This document shows positions 1 through 8,860 of a stretch of DNA of 64,000 bases, piece by piece (positions within the stretch are counted from its first letter, which is position 1; each line of letters opens with the position of its first letter). A program made the position numbers and the translations under genes. The stretch lies in assembly GCF_965215655.1 (NCBI RefSeq), contig NZ_OZ244111.1, forward strand, positions 3,844,001 to 3,908,000. Reading direction: 5' to 3'. The notes below the pieces were generated by a model. It saw only the letters and a program-made list of their open reading frames with translations, searched no databases and was not told the origin of the DNA. This DNA is from Nioella sp965215655 (GTDB lineage: Bacteria; Pseudomonadota; Alphaproteobacteria; Rhodobacterales; Rhodobacteraceae).

Positions 1-733
1 CTTCACCGTCGGGCGTCGCTTGCAGGAAGGCGCCGGGGGGCGGGGTGACGGCGACTGCGCCAAACTGCTGGATGGGGGGTGTTTCGGTGAACACCGTCTC
101 GTCGTCCCAGGTCAGGCGGGCAAACTGGCGCAGGAATTGCGGCAGCGCCATGCGCAGGGCTTCGTCCAGCGGTTTGCCGCCGGTGACGGCACAGTCGATG
201 CCTGCGTCAGAGCGGGTCAGCGCGAAGGCCAGCGTGGCGCTGCGGGAGCCGCCTATTCGGGTGATCTGTTCCAGCGCGGGCAGCACGGCCATCAGGTCGG
301 GGTGCAACACGTGGCAATCGGTGATCGGCACGATGGTGTCGGACCGGCGGGCGTGGAAGCCCACAAGCGCGCCTTTCTTGGTTCGGGTGCCCGCAAGCGT
401 GGCGCGGCGGCGGCTGCGAGAGGGCGATACGTGGATGGGGCGGAACGCGGCGGTCAGGCCCTGCGCGGCGAGGGCGGTTTCCACGACCTGCTGTTTCCAA
501 TGGGCGAGGAAGCTGTCCGAGGCGTGTTGAAGCGCGCAGCCGCCGCATTGGCGGAAATGAGTGCAGGGGGCTTTCACCCGGTCAGGCGAGGGCGCGAGGA
601 TGCGGGGGGCGTCCATGCGGCCAGCGTCGACCGTGCCCTCGACGACCTCGCCGGGCAGGGTCAGGGGCGCGAGCACCGGGCCTTCGGCAATGCCGTCGCC
701 CTTGTGGCCCAGTCTTTGAATCGTGATTTCCAT
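1..733 (-). CDS. class I SAM-dependent 23S rRNA m5U methyltransferase (RlmD/TrmA family), partial
   Basis: This is the N-terminal 244 residues of a protein that continues past the left edge. Reading the minus strand from ATG at 733 gives a short TRAM-like beta region, then Cys57-x5-Cys63-xx-Cys66 (CTHFRQCGGC) and a fourth Cys near 140. This is the [4Fe-4S] cluster spacing of RlmD/RumA-type enzymes, which methylate C5 of a uridine in 23S rRNA using SAM. The SAM-binding and catalytic Cys/Glu motifs would lie outside the window, so substrate position cannot be assigned. It follows the glyoxalase-like gene by 39 bp on the same strand and is probably the last visible gene of that operon. TrmA or RlmC paralogs cannot be excluded. 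Confidence 0.85.
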   Translation of the reverse strand, partial: MEITIQRLGHKGDGIAEGPVLAPLTLPGEVVEGTVDAGRMDAPRILAPSPDRVKAPCTHFRQCGGCALQHASDSFLAHWKQQVVETALAAQGLTAAFRPIHVSPSRSRRRATLAGTRTKKGALVGFHARRSDTIVPITDCHVLHPDLMAVLPALEQITRIGGSRSATLAFALTRSDAGIDCAVTGGKPLDEALRMALPQFLRQFARLTWDDETVFTETPPIQQFGAVAVTPPPGAFLQATPDGE

Positions 734-772
734 GGGCAGCGCATAGCGTGGTTTGGCGCCGGCGGGAAGCGG

Positions 773-1195
773 TTACGCCTTGGGGATCGCGGGGCTGAAG
801 GCGTAGCCCTCGGGGGACAGGATCGTGCCTTCGCGCAGACCGTGGGGCTTGTCGGCGGGGCGTTCCAGAACCATGTGGCCGGCGGCCTCGGCTTTTGCCA
901 CGGCCTCATCGGGGTCTATCCCGAACAGGAAGAGTTGCAGACCGCCGCCGCGCGGGGGCGTTTCCGGGACGAACCCGAGCAGCGGGTGGCTGTGATAAGT
1001 GCCGTCGGAATGCAGCTGCATCAGCATCTGCCCGTGGCGGATGATGGCGAAATCATCGGACAGTTGATAGGCGGGCAGGCCGAAGACATCTTTCAGAAAC
1101 GCGGCCAGCGCGCGCACATCCGGGGTCAGAAGGTTGACACCGATGCCGGTCAGGGCGCGGCCGAAGTCTTCTGCGGGAACGGTTTCCAGATCCAT
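773..1195 (-). CDS. VOC (glyoxalase/bleomycin-resistance) family protein
   Basis: A 140-residue single-domain protein. It shows the beta-alpha-beta-beta-beta repeat layout of the vicinal oxygen chelate fold: a first half opening GIGVNLLTPDVRALAAF and a second half starting near GGGLQLFLFGID. Members bind a metal and act as glyoxalases, dioxygenases or resistance proteins, and the substrate here is unknown. The start at 1195 is preferred over an upstream in-frame ATG because a GGAGG ribosome-binding site lies 6 bases before it. The longer reading would run into the preceding ABC exporter gene, which stops 11 bp upstream. Co-transcription with the ABC pair is likely. Confidence 0.8.
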   Translation of the reverse strand: MDLETVPAEDFGRALTGIGVNLLTPDVRALAAFLKDVFGLPAYQLSDDFAIIRHGQMLMQLHSDGTYHSHPLLGFVPETPPRGGGLQLFLFGIDPDEAVAKAEAAGHMVLERPADKPHGLREGTILSPEGYAFSPAIPKA

Positions 1196-1206
1196 GGGCG
1201 CACCTC

Positions 1207-3045
1207 CTACTCGGCGGCTTCCTGAATTCCGATGAAGCCACCCGATTGACGGTTCCAATAGCGCGCATAGAGACCGCCTGCGTCAAGCAGTGCGTCATGA
1301 GAGCCTTCTTCCACGACACGGCCCTGATCCAGCACGATGATGCGGTCCATCTGGGCGATGGTGGACAGGCGGTGCGCGATGGCGATGACGGTCTTGCCCT
1401 CCATGACGTCGCCAAGCGTGTCCTGGATGGCGGCTTCGACCTCTGAATCGAGCGCGCTTGTGGCCTCGTCCAGGACCAGCACCGGGGCGTCCTTGAGAAA
1501 CGCGCGGGCAAGCGCGATGCGCTGGCGTTGGCCGCCGGACAGTTTGACGCCGCGTTCGCCAAGGAAGGCGTCATAGCCCTTGCGGCCCATATGGTCCTGA
1601 AGCCCGAGGATGAACTCATGCGCTTCGGCCCGTTTGGCGGCGGCGATCATCTCCTCCTCGGTCGCGCCGGGGCGGCCGTAAAGGATGTTGTCACGGGCCG
1701 AGCGGTTGAACATCGCGGTTTCCTGCGTGACCATGGCGATCTGACGGCGCAGGCTTTCCTGCGTCAGGTCACGCACATCGCAGCCATCGAGCAGCAACTG
1801 ACCCTCTTCGGCGTCGTAGAGCCGCAGAAGCAGGGCGACCAGCGTGGATTTGCCCGCGCCCGAGGCCCCAACGATCCCCAGTTTCTCACCCGGATGCACG
1901 TCAAGGGTCAGGCCGGTCACGCCGCCCTCTTCGCGGCCATAGGCGAAGCTGACATCGCTGAACTGCAGATGGCCCACGGCGCGTTCGACCTCCAACGCGG
2001 TGTCGCGGTCGGTCAGCGTATGCGGGGGCGAGAGGGTGTTCATCCCATCCTCGACCTCGCCCAGATTGGAATAGATCGCCATCAGAACGAAGCTGACCCA
2101 ACCCGTCATTTGCGCGATGCGGATCGACACGGCGCCGGTGGCGGCGATATCGCCGGTGCTGGCGATACCCTGCGTCCAGAGCCAGACCGTGCCGCCAATG
2201 AGGATCACCGGCAGCGCGCCCGCGACGGTCATCAGGGCCAGCCGGAACCCCGCTGAGATGCGCCCGAATCCGATGGCTTTCTGGCGGAACTTCTCCATGG
2301 CGTTCAGCGCCGAGCGGTCCTCGAACGCGTGATGGGCGAAAAGCTTGACCGTCTTGATATTGGTGATCGTGTCGACGACGTGCCCCGACACGGCGGCCCG
2401 CGCGCCCGCCCGCGCCTTGGACAGTTTGCGCACGCGGGGCAGGAAGAAGCTGATCGTCGCGAAATAGGCGATGAGCCAGATAAACAGCGCAATCGCCATC
2501 CGCCCGTCGATGGTGATCAAAAGCAGAAGCGAGCCAATGAGAGAGGCCAGCGCGAAGGCCACGACGTTCACGAATTCCGTGACGACGTTGGTCACCGCGC
2601 TGGCGGTCTGCATCTGTTTCTGCGCGATGCGGCCCGCGAAATCATCGTCAAAGAAGGTGACGGACTGGCCAAGCGTATGGCGGTTGAGCCGTTGCAGCAC
2701 CAGCACGTTGACGGCAGGACCGACGACAAGGGTGCTGGCGGCAGATGACGCGGCAAAGGCCAGCGGGCGCAGGACAAGGAAGAAGGCCATCCCGGCCAGC
2801 AGCAGCGGCCAGTGGGTTTCAATCATCGCGCCGGGGTCGGTGGTGCTGGCCGCGTCGATGACAAGGCCAAGGACGAGGGCCGAGCCGACCTCGAACATGC
2901 CCGCAAGGCCCGATATCAGCGCGGCCCCGATCAGGACGGGCCACGCGCCGCGCAGGCACCAGTTGAAGAAGGCGAGCAAGCGGTTGGGTGGCGGGCCGTC
3001 CGCCGGGCGGAAGGCGTCGATCAGGTTGGCGAGGCGGTTCATCAT
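1207..3045 (-). CDS. ABC exporter half-transporter, fused membrane and ATPase domains (second of a pair)
   Basis: A 612-residue MsbA/multidrug-type half transporter. Residues about 25-320 form a six-helix exporter membrane domain. The nucleotide-binding domain follows, with Walker A (GASGAGKSTL, near residue 393), signature LSGGQRQRIALARAF, Walker B LVLDEATSALD and an H-loop histidine in IAIAHRLS. Its start codon overlaps the stop of the preceding ABC gene (ATGA), so the two are translationally coupled. The two C-termini are nearly the same (both end SGGFIG...AAE). Together they probably form a heterodimeric exporter. Both halves keep canonical catalytic residues. The substrate cannot be predicted; lipid-like or hydrophobic compounds are typical. 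Confidence 0.9.
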   Translation of the reverse strand: MMNRLANLIDAFRPADGPPPNRLLAFFNWCLRGAWPVLIGAALISGLAGMFEVGSALVLGLVIDAASTTDPGAMIETHWPLLLAGMAFFLVLRPLAFAASSAASTLVVGPAVNVLVLQRLNRHTLGQSVTFFDDDFAGRIAQKQMQTASAVTNVVTEFVNVVAFALASLIGSLLLLITIDGRMAIALFIWLIAYFATISFFLPRVRKLSKARAGARAAVSGHVVDTITNIKTVKLFAHHAFEDRSALNAMEKFRQKAIGFGRISAGFRLALMTVAGALPVILIGGTVWLWTQGIASTGDIAATGAVSIRIAQMTGWVSFVLMAIYSNLGEVEDGMNTLSPPHTLTDRDTALEVERAVGHLQFSDVSFAYGREEGGVTGLTLDVHPGEKLGIVGASGAGKSTLVALLLRLYDAEEGQLLLDGCDVRDLTQESLRRQIAMVTQETAMFNRSARDNILYGRPGATEEEMIAAAKRAEAHEFILGLQDHMGRKGYDAFLGERGVKLSGGQRQRIALARAFLKDAPVLVLDEATSALDSEVEAAIQDTLGDVMEGKTVIAIAHRLSTIAQMDRIIVLDQGRVVEEGSHDALLDAGGLYARYWNRQSGGFIGIQEAAE

Positions 3046-4886
3046 TCGGCGGCGTCCTCGGTTCCGATGAACCCGCCCGACTGGCGCGCCCAGAACCCGG
3101 CATATAGGCCGTTCAGCGCCAAAAGCTCCTCATGCGTTCCGTTTTCGACGATGTGGCCATCGTCCAGCACGACGATCCGGTCCATATGGGCGATGGTGGA
3201 CAGCCGGTGCGCAATGGCGATCACGGTCTTGCCCTCCATCACGCCATAAAGCGTGTCCTGAATCGCCGCCTCGACCTCTGAATCGAGCGCGCTTGTGGCC
3301 TCGTCCAGCACCAGAATGGGCGCATCCTTCAGGATCACGCGGGCCAGTGACACGCGCTGGCGCTGGCCACCCGACAGTTTCACACCACGTTCGCCCACAT
3401 GGGCGTCATAGCCCCTGCGGCCCTGCGGGTCCTCCAGATCGAGGATGAACTCATGCGCCTCGGCGCGTTTGGCCGATTGCAGCATATCCTCCTCGCTGGC
3501 ATCGGGGCGGCCATAGAGGATGTTTTCGCGCACCGACCGATGCAGCAGCGAGCTGTCCTGCTGGACCATGCCGATATGGCCGCGCAGGCTGTCCTGCGTG
3601 ACTTTCGTGATGTCCTGCCCGTCGATCAGGACCTGTCCGCCTTCGGGGTCGTAGAAGCGGAGCAGCAGCTTGACGAGCGTCGATTTCCCCGCGCCGGATC
3701 GGCCCACGAGGCCGACCTTTTCGCCGGGGCGGATGGTCAGGGTCACGTCCTGCAAACCGCCCGAGCCGCGCCCGTAATGGTGGCTGAGATGATCCAGCCG
3801 CACCTCTCCGCGTGTCAATTCCAGCGGTTTGGCATCCGGCGCGTCGGTCAGGGTGATGGGTTGGGCGATGGTTTCCATGCCTTCCGCCACCACGCCGAGC
3901 GAGCGGAAGAAGGTGGAGAGCGCCCACATGATCCAGCCGGTCATGGCATTCAGGCGCAGGGTCAGCGCCGTGGCCGCCGCCACGATACCCACCGAGGCCG
4001 TGCCCTGCATCCACAGCCAGACGGCCCACCCGACGACTGCCACGACAAGGAAGCCATTCAGTGCCGTGAGCATCACGTCCATCATCGTGTAGATGCGCAT
4101 TTCAGCCGCGAAGGTGCGGCGCGTATGTTCGATCGCCTCATGCGCATAGCTGATTTCGCTGTCGTGATGGGCGAAGAGCTTGACCGAATGGATATTGGTG
4201 TAGCTGTCGACGACGCGGCCCGTGGTCATGGAGCGCGCGTCGGAACTGGCCTTGGAAGCCGGGCCCACGCGCAGCATCGTCCAGCGCACGAGCAGCCCAT
4301 AAAGGACGAACCAGACCAAGAGCGGCAGGACAAGACGCAGATCAGCATCCGCCAGCAGCACAGCGGCGCCGACCAGATAGGCCAGCGAAAAGGTGATCGC
4401 GTCGAAGACCTGAAAGACAGCATCCCCGGCGGCGGGCGGGGCCTGCATGATGCGGTTGGCGATGCGGCCCGCGAAGTCGTTCTCGAACCAGCCGACGGAT
4501 TGGCGCAGCACATGGCGATGCGCCCGCCAGCGGATAAGCGTGCCGAAATTGACGAGGATGCCATTGTTGAGCAGCGCCACGTCGAGCCCGTGCAGAATGG
4601 GACGCAGGAACAGAATGAAGAGCGCGACGGCCAGCAATTCCCAGCCATGATCGCCGATGAAAGCGGCCGGGTCTGCCCCGGTCAGCAGATCGACAAGACG
4701 GCCCATATAGGAGATCAGCCAGATCTCCATGACCGCGACCACGACGGACATGATCGCGGTGATCAGAAACAGGCGCTTGAAGGGCTGTGAATAGTCCCAC
4801 AGGAACGGCCACAGCCGGTTGGGTGGGCTGTCCCGTTCGGGATAGTCCGTATAGGGATCGACAAGATTTTCGAAGAAACGAAACAT
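3042..4886 (-). CDS. ABC exporter half-transporter, fused membrane and ATPase domains (first of a pair)
   Basis: A 614-residue ABC exporter half. The start at 4886 (MFRFFENLVDPYTDYP) is chosen over an upstream extension because this N-terminus aligns with its partner and the upstream codons read like intergenic sequence. The membrane domain spans about residues 35-330. The ATPase domain shows Walker A GRSGAGKSTL (near 394), signature LSGGQRQRVSLARV, Walker B LVLDEATSALD and IAIAHRLS. It overlaps the next ABC gene by 4 bp, which suggests a fixed-stoichiometry heterodimer in the inner membrane. A LysE-type exporter gene lies 49 bp upstream on the same strand. Confidence 0.9.
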   Translation of the reverse strand: MFRFFENLVDPYTDYPERDSPPNRLWPFLWDYSQPFKRLFLITAIMSVVVAVMEIWLISYMGRLVDLLTGADPAAFIGDHGWELLAVALFILFLRPILHGLDVALLNNGILVNFGTLIRWRAHRHVLRQSVGWFENDFAGRIANRIMQAPPAAGDAVFQVFDAITFSLAYLVGAAVLLADADLRLVLPLLVWFVLYGLLVRWTMLRVGPASKASSDARSMTTGRVVDSYTNIHSVKLFAHHDSEISYAHEAIEHTRRTFAAEMRIYTMMDVMLTALNGFLVVAVVGWAVWLWMQGTASVGIVAAATALTLRLNAMTGWIMWALSTFFRSLGVVAEGMETIAQPITLTDAPDAKPLELTRGEVRLDHLSHHYGRGSGGLQDVTLTIRPGEKVGLVGRSGAGKSTLVKLLLRFYDPEGGQVLIDGQDITKVTQDSLRGHIGMVQQDSSLLHRSVRENILYGRPDASEEDMLQSAKRAEAHEFILDLEDPQGRRGYDAHVGERGVKLSGGQRQRVSLARVILKDAPILVLDEATSALDSEVEAAIQDTLYGVMEGKTVIAIAHRLSTIAHMDRIVVLDDGHIVENGTHEELLALNGLYAGFWARQSGGFIGTEDAAE

Positions 4887-4935
4887 CAACTGCGGTCTGA
4901 AATGGGTCCTGTCCCGGGCAGATATAGCCCGCGCG

Positions 4936-5514
4936 TTACAGGAACACCATGACGGCAGAGGCGGCAAGGGCTGCAGCCATGCACAGTCGGAACACCGTCC
5001 ACGCACGGGGGGTGGTCAGCAGCAGCGCGAGGAGCGAGCCTGCGAAGCTCCAGAAGAGGCAGACGAACAGGTTGATGCCCGAGAAGGCTGTGGCAAGGCG
5101 CTGTGCTTCGCCAGCGGGGCTAAGGCCGATGCCGTAGCCAGCGGCGGCGGCCAGCGCGACGGCCCAGATCTTTGGGTTCACCCATTGGAACAAGACTGCC
5201 TGCCAGAAGGTAAAGGGCCGCTCCCCCGCCTTGCCGCCGGACAGATCGCTCGCGCGGATCAGGGCGTAGGCCATCCACAGAATCCAGCTTGCGGCGATCA
5301 ATTTCAACGAGAAGGCCAGCGCGGGTTGGGCCAGCAGCAACGTACCGATGCCAAGCCCCATCAACGCCGCGATGACACCCACGCCAACCGCCACACCGAA
5401 CACATGCGGCAGCGTCGCGCGAAAGCCGAAGCGCGCGCCGGAGGCGGTCAGAAGGATCACGTTGGGGCCGGGGGAAAAGAGCCCGGCGAAAACGAAGGCG
5501 TAGAGCGGGTCCAA
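4936..5514 (-). CDS. LysE family amino-acid/metabolite exporter
   Basis: A 192-residue integral membrane protein with about six hydrophobic helices. It carries the LysE/RhtB N-terminal signature, here AGLFSPGPNVILL, followed by a glycine-rich helix pair. LysE-family proteins export amino acids such as lysine, arginine or homoserine lactones; specificity is not readable. No ATG fits the family N-terminus. A TTG at 5514 preceded by AGGA at a suitable distance matches the usual start just before the first helix, and longer in-frame extensions enter sequence that does not look coding. It sits between the CCA-adding enzyme gene and the ABC exporter pair, all on the minus strand. Confidence 0.85.
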   Translation of the reverse strand: MDPLYAFVFAGLFSPGPNVILLTASGARFGFRATLPHVFGVAVGVGVIAALMGLGIGTLLLAQPALAFSLKLIAASWILWMAYALIRASDLSGGKAGERPFTFWQAVLFQWVNPKIWAVALAAAAGYGIGLSPAGEAQRLATAFSGINLFVCLFWSFAGSLLALLLTTPRAWTVFRLCMAAALAASAVMVFL

Positions 5515-5566
5515 GGGATTGGTCCTGTTTGCGGTCGGCAGACAGGACGTCAGCGCGCGGGGGCTG

Positions 5567-6721
5567 TCAAGGCAAGAGCTCGGCGCGGGTGAGCGTGAAG
5601 TCGGAGGCGATCCAGCGCGCCTCGATCTCTCGCATCCGGTCGCCAAGCGCGGGTCCTTGCAGTCCGATCGCCATCAGGTCGGCGGGTTTCACCGGCAGTT
5701 GCAGCCCGTCAGCGGATTGTGCCGCCTCCAGTTCCGACTGCGCAAGCGGCGTTTCCAGCAGCGCCACGCGCAAGAGCAGCACATCGCGGGCGATGTCGAA
5801 GCCTTCACGATACCCCAGCTCGCCCGCGCCCATCATCGACCCGACCGCGTCCCGAAGCAGCGCAACCCGGCGAGTGTCCGCCTTGGACAGGCGCAGGGCA
5901 TCGCCGGGGTTGTCGCCGCCGATCGAAGCAAGGCGGCGGCAGTGGTCGGGGGCGACATTCAGATCGGTCTCAGCATGGACAAGGATGGGCAGGGCCCTGG
6001 CGTCTGCCCCCGGCAGCGCGTGGCGCAATATGCCGGCCTGTGCCATGGCGGCGACGGACGGCGCGGGATCGGCGGCGCGCAGCAGTTTGCGCATCTCGTG
6101 CCCGATCCGTTCACGCGACAGGTGGTCGATGCCATCGGCCATTTCGGCGCAGGCAGCAAGGCCATCGGCGTCCAGCCCCTCGGCCTGATCGCCGTAATGA
6201 GCATGAAAGCGGAAGAAGCGCAGAATGCGAAGGTAGTCCTCGCGAATGCGGTCATGCGGGTCGCCGATGAATCGCAACCGCCGCGCCCGCAGGTCGGCCA
6301 CTCCCGATCCGAGCGGGTCGATCACCTGGCCATTTGCGTCCGCGTAGAGCGCGTTCATGGTGAAGTCGCGGCGCATCGCGTCTTCTTCCACCTCGTCGGC
6401 AAAGGCGATCACCGCGCGGCGGCCATCGGTTTCCACGTCGCGGCGGAAGGTCGTCACCTCATGCGGCAGGCCATCGGCGATCACGGTCACGGTGCCGTGG
6501 TCGATGCCGGTTGGCACCGCCTTCAGCCCATTGGCCTCGGCGATCTGCATCACCCGTTCGGGGCGTGCATCGGTGGAGATGTCGATATCATCGGTTGGCA
6601 GGCCAAGCAGCCCGTTCCTGACGCAGCCACCGACGAAGAGTGCATGGAACCCCTCGGCCTCCAGCGCTTTGCACAGCTTTTGCGTGCCTTGGTGATGCAG
6701 CCAGTCGGTGTCGAGAATCAT
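5567..6721 (-). CDS. cca: CCA tRNA nucleotidyltransferase
   Basis: A 384-residue class II nucleotidyltransferase that adds or repairs the 3' CCA of tRNA. Residues 31-60 hold the nucleotidyltransferase core (GGCVRNGLLG then TDDIDIST, with the metal-binding Asp-x-Asp). The RRDFTMNALY motif follows near residue 117 and the base-recognition segment EDYLRILRFFRF near 160. No HD phosphohydrolase domain is apparent at the C-terminus, as in alphaproteobacterial members. Its start overlaps the stop of the upstream NUDIX gene by 4 bp, so the two are translationally coupled. Confidence 0.93.
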   Translation of the reverse strand: MILDTDWLHHQGTQKLCKALEAEGFHALFVGGCVRNGLLGLPTDDIDISTDARPERVMQIAEANGLKAVPTGIDHGTVTVIADGLPHEVTTFRRDVETDGRRAVIAFADEVEEDAMRRDFTMNALYADANGQVIDPLGSGVADLRARRLRFIGDPHDRIREDYLRILRFFRFHAHYGDQAEGLDADGLAACAEMADGIDHLSRERIGHEMRKLLRAADPAPSVAAMAQAGILRHALPGADARALPILVHAETDLNVAPDHCRRLASIGGDNPGDALRLSKADTRRVALLRDAVGSMMGAGELGYREGFDIARDVLLLRVALLETPLAQSELEAAQSADGLQLPVKPADLMAIGLQGPALGDRMREIEARWIASDFTLTRAELLP

Positions 6722-7320
6722 GATGCCACCCGATCGGCCAGCCCCTTCAGCATCCGCGCGGTCGCGCCCCAGATGTAGTAAGGGCCATAGGGGGCCACGT
6801 AATAGGACCGCCAGACACCGCGCCAGCGGCGGCGTTCGATGCGGTAGCTTGCGGGGTTCATGAGGAACTGCAGCGGGACCGAGAAGACCTCGGCCACCTC
6901 GCCCGCCTCTGGCACGGGTGTAAATGGCGCGCGGATGCGGCCCACGAAGGGGGTGACGGTGTAGCTGGTCACGGTCTCATGGGGGGAAAGCTGCCCCAGA
7001 ATATCGACATTCGACGGGTCGAGCCCGATCTCCTCTCGGCTTTCGCGCAGCGCGGCGGCCACGGCATCGGCATCGGTTTCGTCGATCCGCCCGCCGGGAA
7101 AGGCGATCTGGCCCGGATGATGTTTGAGCCGCGCCGAGCGCATCGTCAGGATCACCCGTGCGCCTAGATCGGTCTCGATGATCGGCATCAGAACGGCGGC
7201 GGGTTTCAGCTTGCGCCCCTCCGGCAAAACAATGCCGGGGTTCAGGTCATAATCCGACGAGGCCGGGGCCGCCCCGGCCAGCGCCCGGCTTATGCGGGCC
7301 AGATCAGATATCGGAGCCAT
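6718..7320 (-). CDS. NUDIX hydrolase, CoA pyrophosphatase-like
   Basis: A 200-residue NUDIX protein. The Nudix box is at about residues 75-97 (GGRIDETD then ALRESREEIGLD), giving the G-x5-E-x7-REUxEExGU pattern that binds divalent metal. The preceding extension (IILTMRSARLKHHPGQIAFPG) resembles the UPF0035/NudL signature that marks CoA and acyl-CoA pyrophosphatases. It lies in a tight minus-strand cluster: it overlaps the Hsp33 gene by 17 bp at its start and the CCA enzyme gene by 4 bp at its end. Cytoplasmic nucleotide-pool housekeeping is the likely role. Confidence 0.85.
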   Translation of the reverse strand: MAPISDLARISRALAGAAPASSDYDLNPGIVLPEGRKLKPAAVLMPIIETDLGARVILTMRSARLKHHPGQIAFPGGRIDETDADAVAAALRESREEIGLDPSNVDILGQLSPHETVTSYTVTPFVGRIRAPFTPVPEAGEVAEVFSVPLQFLMNPASYRIERRRWRGVWRSYYVAPYGPYYIWGATARMLKGLADRVAS

Positions 7321-8308
7321 CCGGGTTTTTCACGGCCTCGAACCCCAAAGACAGCGGGTCAAGGTCGTAATGCGCGCCGCAGAACTGGCAATCGGCGGTC
7401 ACGCGGCCATCATCCTTGGTCATATGGGCGATGTCCTTGGCCGAATAGATCGACAGGCTCTCGCGCACGCGGGTTTCCGAACAGGTGCAGCCGAAGGACA
7501 CGGGCATCGCATCGAAGACTCGCGGAGCCTCCTCGTGGAAGAGGCGCAGGAGCAGATCGGTGGGGGATACGGAGGGGCCCACAAGCTCCAGCTCTTCGAC
7601 CGTATCGAGCAGGATGTTGGCGCGGTTCCAGTTTTCACTGTCGTCATCGTCGAGCAGATCGGTGGCCGCCAGCAGCCCTTCCTCGCCCGATCCGCCTTCA
7701 CCGGCTACATGGGGGCTGGCCTTGGGCATGTGCTGCAACATCACGCCACCCGCGCGCCAGCCGCTTTGGGCGCCGGGTTCCGTGCTGTGCCCGTAGGACA
7801 GCGCAAAACGGGTGGGCAGCTGTTCGGACTGCGCGAAATAGGCCTCGGCGCAGGCGGCAAGCGAGCCACCGGCCACCGGCGTGATGCCCTGATAGGGGGT
7901 GTTGCCCTTGCCCTGGTCGATCAGGATCGCGAAATAGCCTTTGCCGATCTGTGCGAACGGGTCCGCGCCTTCGACATATTTCTCCTGATCGTATGAGGCA
8001 TAGGCGCGGATCTGCGCCTTCTCACCCTCTTTCGCGGGGGCATAGATATCGGTTGCCAGAATCCGCAGGGGGCCGTCGCCGCGCACCTGCAAGGACAGTT
8101 TCCAGCGCAGCTTGATGGTCTGGCCGATCAGGGCGGTCAGCAGCGCCATCTCGGCCAGCATCGCCTCGATCCCGCGCGGGTAGTTATGCTGCGACAGGAT
8201 CTGATCCATCGTGCCATCGAGCCGTGCGACCCGCCCGCGAATGTCGGAACGGTCGAGCTGAAACGGCAGGACGGTGTCGTCCCAGGCGATCTTGGTGCTG
8301 AGGGTCAT
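7304..8308 (-). CDS. hslO: Hsp33 family redox-regulated molecular chaperone
   Basis: A 334-residue Hsp33 homologue, a cytoplasmic holdase activated by oxidation. The N-terminal chaperone domain includes LTALIGQTIKLRWKLSLQ and G-rich stretches. The C-terminal zinc centre is present as CTCSE and, about 30 residues later, CQFCGAHY, giving the CxC...CxxC redox switch. The start at 8308 (MTLSTKIAWDDTVLPFQ) is used, since upstream in-frame codons overlap the divergent NUDIX promoter region. Length is typical for alphaproteobacteria, slightly longer than the E. coli protein. It leads the hslO-NUDIX-cca cluster. Confidence 0.92.
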   Translation of the reverse strand: MTLSTKIAWDDTVLPFQLDRSDIRGRVARLDGTMDQILSQHNYPRGIEAMLAEMALLTALIGQTIKLRWKLSLQVRGDGPLRILATDIYAPAKEGEKAQIRAYASYDQEKYVEGADPFAQIGKGYFAILIDQGKGNTPYQGITPVAGGSLAACAEAYFAQSEQLPTRFALSYGHSTEPGAQSGWRAGGVMLQHMPKASPHVAGEGGSGEEGLLAATDLLDDDDSENWNRANILLDTVEELELVGPSVSPTDLLLRLFHEEAPRVFDAMPVSFGCTCSETRVRESLSIYSAKDIAHMTKDDGRVTADCQFCGAHYDLDPLSLGFEAVKNPDGSDI

Positions 8309-8410
8309 TGTCTTTCCTTCCGCCACGTGGGCTGGCATACCGCGCCCATATATGCGGAACAACCGCCTTGCCAACCCATAAGCCGCCATTGGCCCGACCG
8401 GAGAGCCCTG

Positions 8411-8860
8411 ATGAACCGACGTTTCGGCCAACAACCCGACCCGGCCCGCCGCTATATCCCCCGGCGCGGGGTTTATGCGGCGATCCTGACGGGGGACGGA
8501 ATTCTGGCGACGTTTCAGGAGAAACCGCTGGCGGAGTTGCAACTGCCCGGCGGCGGTATCGACCCCGGCGAATCGCCCTTGGCAGCGCTACACCGCGAGG
8601 TGTTCGAGGAAACCGGCTATCGCATCCAGTCCCCCCGGCGCTTGGGGATGTTTCACCGTTTCACCTATATGCCCGACTACGACATCTGGGCGCAGAAGCT
8701 ATGTACGGTCTATGTTGCGCGGCTCGGGTCCCGGCTGGCCGACCCGACGGAGCCACATCATACGCCGGTGTTCCTGCCATGGGACGAGGCGGAAACCAGG
8801 TTGGGCGTTGATGGGGACCGGTTCTTCGTGTCGCAGCTGCGCGCGTCGCTTAAGGCGTGA
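8411..8860 (+). CDS. NUDIX hydrolase
   Basis: A 149-residue NUDIX protein. The Nudix box GGGIDPGESPLAALHREV followed by FEETGY keeps the metal-binding glutamates. Members hydrolyse nucleoside diphosphates linked to another moiety; the exact substrate is not visible. The ATG at 8411 gives the N-terminus MNRRFGQQPDPARRYIPRRG. The gene is divergent from hslO (103 bp between starts) and converges on the receiver-PP2C gene, overlapping it by 11 bp at the 3' ends. Confidence 0.85.
   Translation: MNRRFGQQPDPARRYIPRRGVYAAILTGDGILATFQEKPLAELQLPGGGIDPGESPLAALHREVFEETGYRIQSPRRLGMFHRFTYMPDYDIWAQKLCTVYVARLGSRLADPTEPHHTPVFLPWDEAETRLGVDGDRFFVSQLRASLKA

Noticed and set aside
20..1225. Plus-strand open frame of 401 codons
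   Set aside because: It lies antisense to the RNA methyltransferase and glyoxalase-like genes, whose minus-strand products carry clear family motifs. High GC keeps this frame open by chance.
3399..4790. Plus-strand open frame of 463 codons
   Set aside because: Antisense to the first ABC exporter gene; the product is low-complexity in His/Gln/Arg with no domain.
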